Of a stretch of 64,000 nt of DNA, positions 36,038 to 44,766 are shown one piece after another. The stretch comes from Tichowtungia aerotolerans. GTDB taxonomy: Bacteria; Verrucomicrobiota; Kiritimatiellia; Kiritimatiellales; Tichowtungiaceae. The position numbers were made by a program, and so were the translations under genes. Each line of letters begins with the position of its first letter. The stretch's first letter is position 1. Location of the stretch: NCBI RefSeq assembly GCF_009905215.1, contig NZ_CP047593.1, positions 558,001 through 622,000 on the forward strand, written 5' to 3'. The notes beneath the pieces were generated by a model that saw only the letters and a list, made by a program, of their open reading frames with translations, was not told the origin of the DNA and made no database searches.

Positions 36038-37993
36038 ATGAAAATGCTATCATGTATGCTTTTCTCTCTGCTGGCAACCGACAGTCTTACAACTGCTGAA
36101 ACGATCCGCGTCACAACCGACTTCTCCCGAAGTTACAGCATTATGGGGGAGCAGCATTTGGATCGAACAACGTTTTTCAACCTTCACGGTAATCTTGGCT
36201 CCCAGCCCTCATCAACGGCCTGGATGGAGGAGCGAGCGGTTTATGACTACAGGTGGATTCCTTCCCGGGGATTTCTGCGAACAGACGGCGCCCCGGAAAG
36301 CACTAACAATTTGGGGTTTACTGATCCGGATTACTGGACGCAGGATGGCCTGAAAAACTGGCGATTTAAAACGGCAGAAAACCGTTTCCCGGGGCTCACT
36401 CATTCGCAGGTGCTGGTCAATAAACCGCTCTACTTTCCTCTCTACATGGGAGAATATCTTTATTATGGGGAGATTGATGACGACAACGGGGTTTTAACTC
36501 CTGTCAACGACGAGGCGTACGCAGATATCACGATGTACGCAATTACCAATATGGTTAAATACAATAGCCCGATTCCGGATTATATGGAGTTCAGAAATGA
36601 AACCGACTGTATTGGTAATTGGGGCTACCACTGGGGTACCAATTCATATGAACTGATTCGACTGTTCAGTAATACAATGGGTGAAAAACTTCACGATGCT
36701 TTTCCTGGACTCAGGATGTGTGCTCCTAGTTATGCGTGGCCCTTTATGGAAGTGGATAATTTTGACCACTGGGAAACAAAGTTTGCCAAGTTTGCCTATA
36801 GCCCTGAAAACGAAATTGACTGTTATGCCCTTCACCTTTTCGAGCGGGATTACTGTTCACGGAACGGAAGCTTGAACCAATACTCGGCTCAATATGAAAC
36901 CGATAATTGTATTTTAAGTCAGGGTAAGCTGAGAGCTCATCTGGATCTGATTGATAATTACAGATATGAAAACGACAACGGATCGCTTCCTGAATATATT
37001 TTCACGGCCTGTGCTCCGCTTATTTACTCCAATGCCGTAGGCTATCCGCGGAATAATGATATTACAACTTGGCAAGCAGCGGATTTCTATCAGGTTGCAC
37101 GGGGGCTGAATTCCATGATCCTTCAGCTGATGGAACGACCGGATCGCACTGAGAAAATTGTTCCTTTTATTAACTTTTGTGCAAGCATCTGGGGCACTTG
37201 GGCTCCGGAATATCCATGGGTTCTTTTTGAGGAAAATGTTCCGGGATCAACAAATGAAACGGACTTTTCCGAAACGGAATTTGTCAACTTTCTCAGGATG
37301 TGGACAGACATTGATGGAGACTTTCTCTCCTGCAGCTCCAGCAATCAGGATCAGGTTCTCAGTAAGGCGTTTGTCACAAACGATACCGTGTTCATTGTTG
37401 CCCAGAACATCTTCTCAAATAACCTGACCGTTTCTTTCGATAACATTCTTGGAACAAATTCCATTCAGACGATGAAGCGGAAGCGCTATCGTCTCGACAC
37501 GTCCGGGGTTGTTCATTACTACGACTGGGCAACTGTTACATTTGATATTTCCAATGTAACCCTCTATCCCGATGAGCTGTTCATGCTGAAAGTATCTTTA
37601 AGCGATACGATCAGTTACACCGCGCCGCATATCGATGAAAATCTGTATTATGCCAATAAATACATGCAGTACATCGCAGCCAACACTGAGAAGCGGTTTG
37701 GAATAACGCTTCCGAATCCGTTGCCGGTCACAGAGTATGTTTACCTGGATTTCGGACTGTTTCGTGACGGCGGATTTTCCGGGGATCCAACCTATGTTCG
37801 CCTCAACGACAACTATGATCTGGCATCTCTGGATTTGAGTTCTTCTTTGGGGATAACGAACTATTGGAAAACTCTTCGTCTTTCCGTTCCCTCTGAATAC
37901 CTGACGGACGGCTACAACACTGTTCAGATTAAATTTCCTTCCGGCGGTGGATACATCACGTCCTGCAAGCTGGTTCTGGGAGAAACTGATTAA
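36038..37993 (+). CDS. GH86-like clan GH-A protein lacking the presumed nucleophile
   Basis: A secreted 651-residue protein, aligned without gaps over at least the first 330 residues with its tandem neighbour (38037). The signal peptides are nearly the same (MKMLSC, then LLATDSLTTA). The acid/base Glu188 is kept but in RNETD instead of MNEPS. At the nucleophile position 324 it has Ala (FTACAPLIY) where the neighbour has Glu (FSEAGGLIY). The codon change is GAA to GCC, so it is not a single-base error. Length and reading frame are intact, which points to selection for a non-hydrolytic role such as binding, or to a changed mechanism. AGAGGAAGG precedes the ATG. GH86 membership is likely but not certain. 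Confidence 0.7.
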   Translation: MKMLSCMLFSLLATDSLTTAETIRVTTDFSRSYSIMGEQHLDRTTFFNLHGNLGSQPSSTAWMEERAVYDYRWIPSRGFLRTDGAPESTNNLGFTDPDYWTQDGLKNWRFKTAENRFPGLTHSQVLVNKPLYFPLYMGEYLYYGEIDDDNGVLTPVNDEAYADITMYAITNMVKYNSPIPDYMEFRNETDCIGNWGYHWGTNSYELIRLFSNTMGEKLHDAFPGLRMCAPSYAWPFMEVDNFDHWETKFAKFAYSPENEIDCYALHLFERDYCSRNGSLNQYSAQYETDNCILSQGKLRAHLDLIDNYRYENDNGSLPEYIFTACAPLIYSNAVGYPRNNDITTWQAADFYQVARGLNSMILQLMERPDRTEKIVPFINFCASIWGTWAPEYPWVLFEENVPGSTNETDFSETEFVNFLRMWTDIDGDFLSCSSSNQDQVLSKAFVTNDTVFIVAQNIFSNNLTVSFDNILGTNSIQTMKRKRYRLDTSGVVHYYDWATVTFDISNVTLYPDELFMLKVSLSDTISYTAPHIDENLYYANKYMQYIAANTEKRFGITLPNPLPVTEYVYLDFGLFRDGGFSGDPTYVRLNDNYDLASLDLSSSLGITNYWKTLRLSVPSEYLTDGYNTVQIKFPSGGGYITSCKLVLGETD

Positions 37994-38036
37994 ATAATCT
38001 AAGCGAAAACCTGAACAACACCGGAAGGATCATTGA

Positions 38037-39980
38037 ATGAAAATGCTATCATGTATACTTTTCTCCCTGCTGGCAACCGACAGTCTGACGACGGCTGAAC
38101 CGATCCAGGTCAAAACAGACTTTTCCCGCAGCTACAGCATCATGGGGGAGCAGCATCTGGATCGTACAGCATTCTTCAACCTGCATGGCAATCTGGGCGC
38201 GGAGCCCGGCACACATACATGGATGGAAGAAACGGTCGTGAACGACTACAACTGGATTCCCTCCCGCGGATTCCTCGGGACAGACAGTGCCCCTGAAAGC
38301 ACGAACAACCCGGGATTCACTGATCCCGCCTACTGGACCAGTCAGGGGCTGAAAAACTGGCGTTTCAAAAATGCCGACACCCGGTTCCCGAACCTGGATC
38401 ATTCCCAGATCTGGTGCAACAAGCCGGAGCGATTCCCGGAATATATGGGCGAATATCTTTATTACGGGGAGGTTGATGTGACCAACGGCGCGTTAACCCC
38501 CACTGATGATGATGCCTATGCGGATATCGCCATGCATACAATCTCCAACCTGGTTTGCTACAACAGCTCCGTTCCGGACTATTTTGAATTTATGAACGAA
38601 CCCAGCACGGCTGAAAACTGGGGATATCATTGGAACACCAACGCATATGATTATTTGCTGTTATTCTGCAATACGATGGGGAGTGTATTGCACGATATAT
38701 TTCCGGCTATAAAAGTCTGTGCTCCGACCTATGCCTGGCCGTACATGGAGGTAAACAATTTTGACAAATGGGAAACCAAATACGCTAAATTCGCTTATTC
38801 TGGAAACAATCAGATCGATTGCTATACCCAGCACCTTTATGAACGTGACTACAGTTCGCGCAACGGGAGCGCCAACCAGTATGCCGCTCAATACGAGACC
38901 GATAATAAAATTTTGAGTCAGGGCAAACTGCGGGCGCATCTGGACCTGATGGATAACTACCGCTACAAAAATGACAGCGGCGCGCTGCCGAAATATCTTT
39001 TCTCCGAAGCCGGCGGGCTGATTTATACAAACACAGCCGGTTACCCGAGAAAAAACGACATCACCCTGTGGTCATCTGCCGATTTTTACAATGCATCCAA
39101 GGTGATGAGCACCATGATACTTACCCTTATGGAGAGGCCGGACCGATTGGAAAAATTTGTTCCGTTCATCAACCTGCGCGCGGACAACTGGACAGACGAC
39201 TACCCGTGGGTGGTCTTTCAGGAAACGCCGGGCGGCACCAACGAGTCGGACTATACGGCGACGGAATTCATCAATTTTCTGGATGTGTGGTCCGATATCG
39301 AAGGCGATTCACTCCTGTGCACCTCGGATGATCAGGACAAGGTTCTCAGCAAGGCATTTGTCACCAACGACACGGCCTATATCATTGCTCAGAACATCTT
39401 TTCCAACAATATTACGGTGTCCTTCACGAATGCTCTGGGCGACAACACTGTCAGTTCGATGAAGCGTAAGCGCTACCGTATGAACAGCACGGGAACCGTT
39501 TCGTTCTATGACTGGGCAACCGTCACCTTTGACATCAGCAATGTCATGCTCTATCCGGATGAACTGTTCGTGCTGCGTGTCGATCTGGATAACAACATCG
39601 ACTACACCGAATCTCACATTGACGAGAACGTTTATTATGCGAATAAATATATGGAGTACATTTCTTCCAATACGGAAGAACGGTTTGGAATCAACCTGCC
39701 GAACCCGCTGCCCTCTACAGAATATATTTATCTGGACCTCGGACTCTTTCGAGATGACGGCTTTTCGGCCGATCCGGTCTATGTGCGAGTCAACGACACG
39801 AGCAATCTGGCAACTCCAGACCTGAGCGCGTCGATCGGCATCACCGATTACTGGAAAACAACCCGCATTGCCGTTCCAAGCAGTACTCTGAACGGCGGCT
39901 ATAACACCGTTCAGGTCAAATTCGCAGCAGGCGGCGGATATATTACCTCATGCAAACTCACGCTCGGCGAAACCGACTAA
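38037..39980 (+). CDS. GH86-like clan GH-A glycoside hydrolase (active-site complete)
   Basis: Secreted enzyme of 647 residues, second of a tandem pair, 43 bp after the first. Signal peptide at 1-20; TIM-barrel with acid/base motif FMNEPS (Glu188) and nucleophile motif FSEAGG (Glu324), 136 residues apart; C-terminal beta domains. DRTAFFNLHGN near residue 43 is the type of word found at the start of GH86 barrels. The two tandem genes share the leader GGAAGGATCAT before the ATG, so the duplication included the ribosome site. It would cut internal linkages of a red-algal galactan (inference from family). It differs from the branch at 27647 in most of its length. Confidence 0.75.
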   Translation: MKMLSCILFSLLATDSLTTAEPIQVKTDFSRSYSIMGEQHLDRTAFFNLHGNLGAEPGTHTWMEETVVNDYNWIPSRGFLGTDSAPESTNNPGFTDPAYWTSQGLKNWRFKNADTRFPNLDHSQIWCNKPERFPEYMGEYLYYGEVDVTNGALTPTDDDAYADIAMHTISNLVCYNSSVPDYFEFMNEPSTAENWGYHWNTNAYDYLLLFCNTMGSVLHDIFPAIKVCAPTYAWPYMEVNNFDKWETKYAKFAYSGNNQIDCYTQHLYERDYSSRNGSANQYAAQYETDNKILSQGKLRAHLDLMDNYRYKNDSGALPKYLFSEAGGLIYTNTAGYPRKNDITLWSSADFYNASKVMSTMILTLMERPDRLEKFVPFINLRADNWTDDYPWVVFQETPGGTNESDYTATEFINFLDVWSDIEGDSLLCTSDDQDKVLSKAFVTNDTAYIIAQNIFSNNITVSFTNALGDNTVSSMKRKRYRMNSTGTVSFYDWATVTFDISNVMLYPDELFVLRVDLDNNIDYTESHIDENVYYANKYMEYISSNTEERFGINLPNPLPSTEYIYLDLGLFRDDGFSADPVYVRVNDTSNLATPDLSASIGITDYWKTTRIAVPSSTLNGGYNTVQVKFAAGGGYITSCKLTLGETD

Positions 39981-40084
39981 CCCGTATCTGGAAAAGGTCC
40001 AATGGTTGGAACTTTTAGAACAGTGCTTCCGCGCCGTTTTTCAACCCTTGGAACTGCCGGGCGAATTTTTTCCGCGGGCGGTTG

Positions 40085-40121
40085 GCGCAAATGTGCCTAA
40101 TTTGTGCGCGAACGGTTCTAT
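40085..40121 (+). promoter_or_regulatory. GCGCA-N15-TGCGC-N8 site (CTAT in place of ATAG)
   Basis: GCGCA, 15 nt, TGCGC, 8 nt, CTAT, then exactly 32 nt to the ATG at 40154. It precedes the operon that contains the XylR-type regulator, suggesting autoregulation. Two TTCCAA-type near-palindromes lie just upstream (39997-40011 and 40039-40053). Confidence 0.7.
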
Positions 40122-40153
40122 TGGCAGGCGGGGGCAGGTCGTACGATGTACAC

Positions 40154-41155
40154 ATGAACATTACCTTAAAATTCAGTCTGGCGGATCAAATATGCCCTGT
40201 TCCGCCCACTGCCTGCCTTTTTGATCCGGACTGGTTTATCTGGGGCGCGTCCATGGTGCGTGACCTGGAAGGACTCTGTCATCTCTTTTATTCCCGCTGG
40301 CCGAAAGAGTGTGGCTTCAACGCATGGACAACTCATTCAGAAATTGCACATGCCACATCGGACAATCCCTTGGGGCCGTACCTCCATCGGGATATCGCGT
40401 TGCGGGAACGAAGTTCAGAATGCTGGGACGGAGCCTGTACGCACAACCCGACTGTGCTGGAACATGATGGAAGATATTTTCTCTATTACATGGGAACAAC
40501 CGGCGACAAAAAACTTGAACCGGATCAATCCTCCTTTAACTGGATTCATCGCAATAATCAGCGTATTGGTGTCGCTGTGGCCGACCACCCGAACGGCCCA
40601 TGGTGCCGGAGCGAAAGACCGCTGATCGATGCCGACTCTAACTCCATCATGGTGTCGAATCCGGCTGTCACCCGTCGGCCGGATGGCGGATTCTTAATGA
40701 TCTACAAAGAGGTCGGAGCACGCAAGCCTCTGCCCTTTGGCGGGCCGGTAGTCCATAGGGTGGCAACGAGCGATGCGCCCGATGGGCCGTTTACCCCGCA
40801 CCCCAATCCGGTATTCACCTGCGGCGAGGTGATGTTCCCCGCCGAAGATCCGTTTATCTGGACTCAAAACGGACAGTATTATGCGATCCTGAAGGATATG
40901 AACGGGTATTTTACCCGGGGAAACCGGTCGCTGGTTCTGTTTGAGTCACATGACGGTTTCGACTGGAGGTTGTCTGACCCGTGTCTGATTTCCGACCGGA
41001 CAGTTCGTTTTGAAAACGGCAGCGTAAAAAAATTCGATTATCTCGAACGGCCTCAGCTTTATTTGGAAGACGGTAATCCGTCCGTTCTTTTCTGTGCCGC
41101 ACGGGATAGCGGTGAAAGCTGCAACCTTCATATTCCATTAAAATCCATGGAATGA
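40154..41155 (+). CDS. GH43/GH117-like five-bladed beta-propeller glycosidase
   Basis: A 333-residue protein with no signal peptide, so it probably acts in the cytoplasm on imported oligosaccharides. Propeller words: DPDWFIWGASMVRD, LFYSRWPK, SEIAHATSDNPLGPY, WDGACTHNPTVL and AEDPFIWT. These suit the broad GH43/GH117 fold group. In agar and porphyran loci, GH117 enzymes remove 3,6-anhydro-L-galactose from neoagaro-oligosaccharides, which would fit the GH86-like and GH16 endo-enzymes here, but direct GH117 membership is not proven. The start is an ATG 32 nt after the shared regulatory motif. An FAD oxidoreductase gene follows 25 bp after the stop codon. Confidence 0.7.
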   Translation: MNITLKFSLADQICPVPPTACLFDPDWFIWGASMVRDLEGLCHLFYSRWPKECGFNAWTTHSEIAHATSDNPLGPYLHRDIALRERSSECWDGACTHNPTVLEHDGRYFLYYMGTTGDKKLEPDQSSFNWIHRNNQRIGVAVADHPNGPWCRSERPLIDADSNSIMVSNPAVTRRPDGGFLMIYKEVGARKPLPFGGPVVHRVATSDAPDGPFTPHPNPVFTCGEVMFPAEDPFIWTQNGQYYAILKDMNGYFTRGNRSLVLFESHDGFDWRLSDPCLISDRTVRFENGSVKKFDYLERPQLYLEDGNPSVLFCAARDSGESCNLHIPLKSME

Positions 41156-41180
41156 TGTATTGCTGAATATGGAAAGAATC

Positions 41181-43454
41181 ATGATCAAAGAATCCTTCGT
41201 ATTATCCCGCAGGTTGAAAACCGAAATTCTTCGTACCGACCTGTGTGTAGCTGGCGGCGGACTTGCCGGAGTTTGTGCTGCAATCACTGCCGCACGGGCC
41301 GGTATTCGCGTTGTTCTTGTCCAGGATCGGCCGGTGCTTGGTGGCAATGCCTCCAGCGAAGTGCGGCTCTGGACGCTTGGTGCCACTTCTCACATGGGCA
41401 ATAATAACCGCTGGGCGCGCGAAGGCGGACTCATCAATGAGCTGCTCACCGAAAACCTCTATCGAAATCCCGAAGGCAATGCGCTGCTGTTCGATGCTCT
41501 GCTGTTTGAAAAGGCAACTGCGGAATCCAATTTAACCTTGCTGCTCAACACCGCCGTTTTTGACGCATCAAAATCCGCTGACGACCGAATTGAGTCCGTC
41601 AAAGCCTTTAACAGTCAGAACAGCACACACTACGAAATTTTCGCGCCGCTTTTCCTCGATGCCTCAGGTGACGGAATCCTCGGTTTTCTCTCCGGTGCGG
41701 CTTTCCGCATCGGCCAGGAAGCCCGCGATGAATTCGGAGAGCTGTACGCGCCCGAGAATCCATCGAGCGACCTGCTCGGCCACACCGTCTACTTCACCAG
41801 CAAAGACACCGGACAACCGGTCAAATTCATTCCGCCTGCCAACGCGCTCGATATGGATGAAGTTCGCAAAATCCGTCGCTATCGAGGCTTCGACTCCACA
41901 TCGCAGGCCTGCAACTTCTGGTGGCTTGAGTACGGAGGACATCTCGATACCGTTCACCAAAGCGAAGACATCAAGCAGGAATTGTGGCGCGTCGTCTACG
42001 GAGTCTGGAACTACATCAAAAATTCCGGTAAATTCCCTGACGCCGAAACCATGACCCTCGAATGGGTTGGCACCGTTCCCGGGAAACGGGAAAGCCGTCG
42101 CTTTGAAGGCGAAACCATGATGATTCAGCAGGATATAATTGAGCAGCGCGAACACCCCGATGCTGTTTCATTCGGCGGCTGGGCCATCGACCACCATCCG
42201 GTCGGCGGACTCTACAGCAAAGACTCCGGCTGTACCCAGTGGCACAGCAAAGGCGTCTTCCAGATTCCTTACCGCGCCCTCTACAGCCGCAACATCGAAA
42301 ACCTTTTTCTCGGCGGGCGTCTCATCAGCGCAAGTCACATTGCATTTGGTTCAACCCGCGTAATGGCCACCTGCGCCCATACAGGGCAGGCGACCGGCAT
42401 TGCCGCCGCGCAATGCATTCGCGACGGCCTGAATCCGCGCGACCTGCTCGAGCCGGCCCGTATGGAAGCGCTCCAGCAGGAACTGCTGCGCGAAGGCCAG
42501 TACATTCCCGGGAAAAAGTTCCAATGGTTGGAAACTCCTCGAGTCAGCGCATCGAGCACATGTGTTGTCGACCGTTTCGCGCCCGACGGCCCGAAGCAAA
42601 AACTTACGCATGCGCAGGCCGTTATGCTGCCCGTGCAGCCGGGTTCGCTTCCGGAAATCACCTATCGTTTGGACGTTGCCGAATCGACAACACTGCGTGC
42701 GGAGTTGCGGGTCAGCTCCAGGCCGGACAACCACACCCCGAACGTTACGCTCGAAACGATAGAGCTGTCGCTGGATGCCGGCAATGAACAGTCCGTTATT
42801 TTGAATTTTAAAAAGAAAATCGAGACGAAGTGCTATGCCTTTGTCTGTCTCATGCCGAATCCGGCTGTTTCCGTTCAGCTCAGCAAAGAACGTCGCACCG
42901 GCATCCTGACCGTCTATCAAAAGTTTGACGAAAAAGTCGCAAAAACTCCGGCGCAGACTCCGCCCGGGAACAGCGGCATCGATTCCTTCGAATTCTGGAT
43001 TCCGCAGCGCCGGCCCGACGGGCAGAACCCGGCCATTGAGTTGAACCCGCCGCTGGAATGCTTCGCGCCGAAAAATGTTTCCAACGGTTGGAACCGACCC
43101 GTCCGACAGGTCAATGCGTGGGTTGCCGATCCGGCCGATTCGGCTCCGGTCCTGACGCTGGAGTGGGATGCTCCGCAAACCATTTCCCGTATCGATCTCT
43201 TTTTCGACGGCGACTACGACCATCCGATGGAAACCGTACTCTGGGGCCACCCCGAGCGCGAAGTTCCGTTTTGCGTCAAACAGTATCGAGTTCTGGATGG
43301 CGACGGCAATGTGCAGGCCGAGGTGCAGGACAATCATCAGGCACAAAATACGATTCGTCTGGAGTCGCCGGTCATAACGGATCGGTTGCGCCTGGAGAAT
43401 CTCCAAACCGGCACTCCGGTTCCGCCGGCCATTTTTGAAGTGAGGTGTTACTGA
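41181..43454 (+). CDS. FAD-dependent oxidoreductase (FAD_oxidored family) with C-terminal sandwich
   Basis: A 757-residue flavoprotein. The dinucleotide-binding motif CVAGGGLAGVCAAITAARAG and VLGGNASSEVRLW near the N-terminus define the PF12831-type family common in PVC bacteria with sugar loci. The second half (from about 440) is a beta-rich region of unknown role. No signal peptide, so cytosolic oxidation of a sugar or sugar lactone is possible (inference). I use the ATG at 41181 with GGAAAG upstream; TTG 41160 and ATG 41169 are alternatives. It carries two perfect TTCCAA-N3-TTGGAA palindromes (42519 and 43079). It lies between the propeller glycosidase and regulator genes in one operon. 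Confidence 0.82.
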   Translation: MIKESFVLSRRLKTEILRTDLCVAGGGLAGVCAAITAARAGIRVVLVQDRPVLGGNASSEVRLWTLGATSHMGNNNRWAREGGLINELLTENLYRNPEGNALLFDALLFEKATAESNLTLLLNTAVFDASKSADDRIESVKAFNSQNSTHYEIFAPLFLDASGDGILGFLSGAAFRIGQEARDEFGELYAPENPSSDLLGHTVYFTSKDTGQPVKFIPPANALDMDEVRKIRRYRGFDSTSQACNFWWLEYGGHLDTVHQSEDIKQELWRVVYGVWNYIKNSGKFPDAETMTLEWVGTVPGKRESRRFEGETMMIQQDIIEQREHPDAVSFGGWAIDHHPVGGLYSKDSGCTQWHSKGVFQIPYRALYSRNIENLFLGGRLISASHIAFGSTRVMATCAHTGQATGIAAAQCIRDGLNPRDLLEPARMEALQQELLREGQYIPGKKFQWLETPRVSASSTCVVDRFAPDGPKQKLTHAQAVMLPVQPGSLPEITYRLDVAESTTLRAELRVSSRPDNHTPNVTLETIELSLDAGNEQSVILNFKKKIETKCYAFVCLMPNPAVSVQLSKERRTGILTVYQKFDEKVAKTPAQTPPGNSGIDSFEFWIPQRRPDGQNPAIELNPPLECFAPKNVSNGWNRPVRQVNAWVADPADSAPVLTLEWDAPQTISRIDLFFDGDYDHPMETVLWGHPEREVPFCVKQYRVLDGDGNVQAEVQDNHQAQNTIRLESPVITDRLRLENLQTGTPVPPAIFEVRCY
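42519..42533. repeat. perfect TTCCAA-N3-TTGGAA palindrome in FAD oxidoreductase gene
   Basis: TTCCAA TGG TTGGAA, in frame as Phe-Gln-Trp-Leu-Glu; same central bases as the copy at 6281. Confidence 0.9.
43079..43093. repeat. perfect TTCCAA-N3-TTGGAA palindrome in FAD oxidoreductase gene
   Basis: TTCCAA CGG TTGGAA, read in a different frame (Ser-Asn-Gly-Trp-Asn) from the copy at 42519, so the DNA and not the peptide is conserved. Confidence 0.9.
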
Positions 43455-43478
43455 AAAGAGGGTATACATATCATCGAT

Positions 43479-44615
43479 ATGCAAAAAACTCCGGACACCA
43501 TTTTTCGCGTAGCTATTCTGGTGGACACGACTACATCGTGGTCGCGAGCTCTCATTGAAGGGATTCTTGACTACACCAAAGAGCATGGCCCCTGGCACAT
43601 CCATTTGGAGCCGCAGCCGCGCGACGATCAACTGCATCTGCCCGAAAACTGGCAGGGGCATGGCATCATTGGACGGGTTTCCACAAAAAAAATGGCCAAG
43701 CAGCTGGATGCGAGAAAAACGCCGGTCGTCAATATTTCATCAGTTCAGATCAAAGGAATTTCATATCCGCGGGTCATTACAGATCCTCAGTCGGAAGCCC
43801 GGCTGGCTTACGACACCTTCCGCGCCCGCGGCTTCAATCATTTTTCCTATATCGGCGATCTGCGACAGGAATATGTGGCAGAACACTTCCGGGCCTATGA
43901 AGGCGAGCTCAAAAATGCAGGCTGCACGCCGCTGGTCTTTAATCCTGAAGTGGATGGACTGTTGGAAGAGTGGTTGAAGCAGCTTCCCAAACCGATTGGA
44001 ATCTATTGCTGGGGGCCGAGCATCGGGCATCAGGTCATTGACGCCTGCCAACTGGCGGGGATCAACGTGCCTCACGATGTGGCGGTTCTCGGTTCCAACT
44101 ATGACGAACTTCTCAGCGAGGCCTCTTATCCCCCTCAAGCCGGCATCCGTATGAACGCCGAGCAGATCGGAAAAACCGCTGCATCCATTCTGGACGATAT
44201 GATGCACGGGAAAAAACCACAGCAGATGGAGTGGCATTTGGAGCCGAAAGGCGTGGTTGAGAAGCTGTCTGTTGACACGATGGCGGTGGAGGACCACCGT
44301 ATGGCATCCGTTATGCGCTACCTCAATGAACATGCGCTTGAGCCGATCACCGTCGATGATGTGCTAAAAAAAAACCCGATGGCCCGGCGCTCTTTGGAGC
44401 GCAAGTTCCGGCAGCTGTTTGGCTGTTCAATTGTTGAGCAGATCCGGCAGCTGCGCATCAACCATGCGCGCCTGCTGCTGGCCAATACAGATGAACCCAT
44501 CACACTGATCGCTGAACTCTGCGGAATATCTTCATACAACTATCTCAATCGCATATTCAAAGAATGCACCGGGCTTTCTCCAAGCCAATACCGGGCTCAA
44601 TACCGATCCATATAA
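43479..44615 (+). CDS. XylR-type transcription regulator (LacI-like sensor + AraC HTH)
   Basis: A 378-residue DNA-binding regulator. Residues 1-265 form a periplasmic-binding-protein-like sugar sensor (VAILVDTTTSWSRALIEGILDY, then DVAVLGSNYDELLSEASYPP). Residues 275-378 are an AraC-type double helix-turn-helix (LERKFRQLFG, ITLIAELCGISSYNYLNRIFKE, TGLSPSQYR). This order is that of E. coli XylR, which activates promoters by binding next to or over the -35 region. It is the last gene of the operon starting at 40154. It is the only regulator found in the locus, hence the best candidate for reading the six GCGCA-N15-TGCGC sites. The inducer is probably a mono- or disaccharide from the degraded polymer. 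Confidence 0.9.
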   Translation: MQKTPDTIFRVAILVDTTTSWSRALIEGILDYTKEHGPWHIHLEPQPRDDQLHLPENWQGHGIIGRVSTKKMAKQLDARKTPVVNISSVQIKGISYPRVITDPQSEARLAYDTFRARGFNHFSYIGDLRQEYVAEHFRAYEGELKNAGCTPLVFNPEVDGLLEEWLKQLPKPIGIYCWGPSIGHQVIDACQLAGINVPHDVAVLGSNYDELLSEASYPPQAGIRMNAEQIGKTAASILDDMMHGKKPQQMEWHLEPKGVVEKLSVDTMAVEDHRMASVMRYLNEHALEPITVDDVLKKNPMARRSLERKFRQLFGCSIVEQIRQLRINHARLLLANTDEPITLIAELCGISSYNYLNRIFKECTGLSPSQYRAQYRSI

Positions 44616-44690
44616 CACCATCTCCGCTTGCAACTGCGCGAACAGCGGCTGCACCAAAAACCCGTTTGCTGATCTGTTAAAAATGCCTCC

Positions 44691-44734
44691 CGCAAAGCCG
44701 CAAAGTGAACTCAAAGTTTCTTTGCGGCTTTGCG
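44691..44734. terminator. 15-bp perfect inverted repeat between convergent operons
   Basis: CGCAAAGCCGCAAAG, 14-nt loop, CTTTGCGGCTTTGCG, between the end of the regulator gene and the end of the hydrogenase gene. It probably acts as a two-way terminator. The words belong to the CGCAAAG-type repeat also seen at 24298 and 27381. Confidence 0.65.
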
Positions 44735-44766
44735 CCTTAAGAGAGCGTCGTAAACGGGTGAGAAAA

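Noticed and set aside
9600-44615. SusC/SusD-type uptake pair as in Bacteroidetes utilisation loci
   Set aside because: No TonB-dependent receptor or SusD-like lipoprotein is present; transport here rests on SSS and GPH symporters.
44655-44682. Sixteen bases identical to the 3' end of tex (ACCCGTTTGCTGATCT)
   Set aside because: A match of this length is not improbable by chance in 64 kb, and the similarity does not extend to either side.
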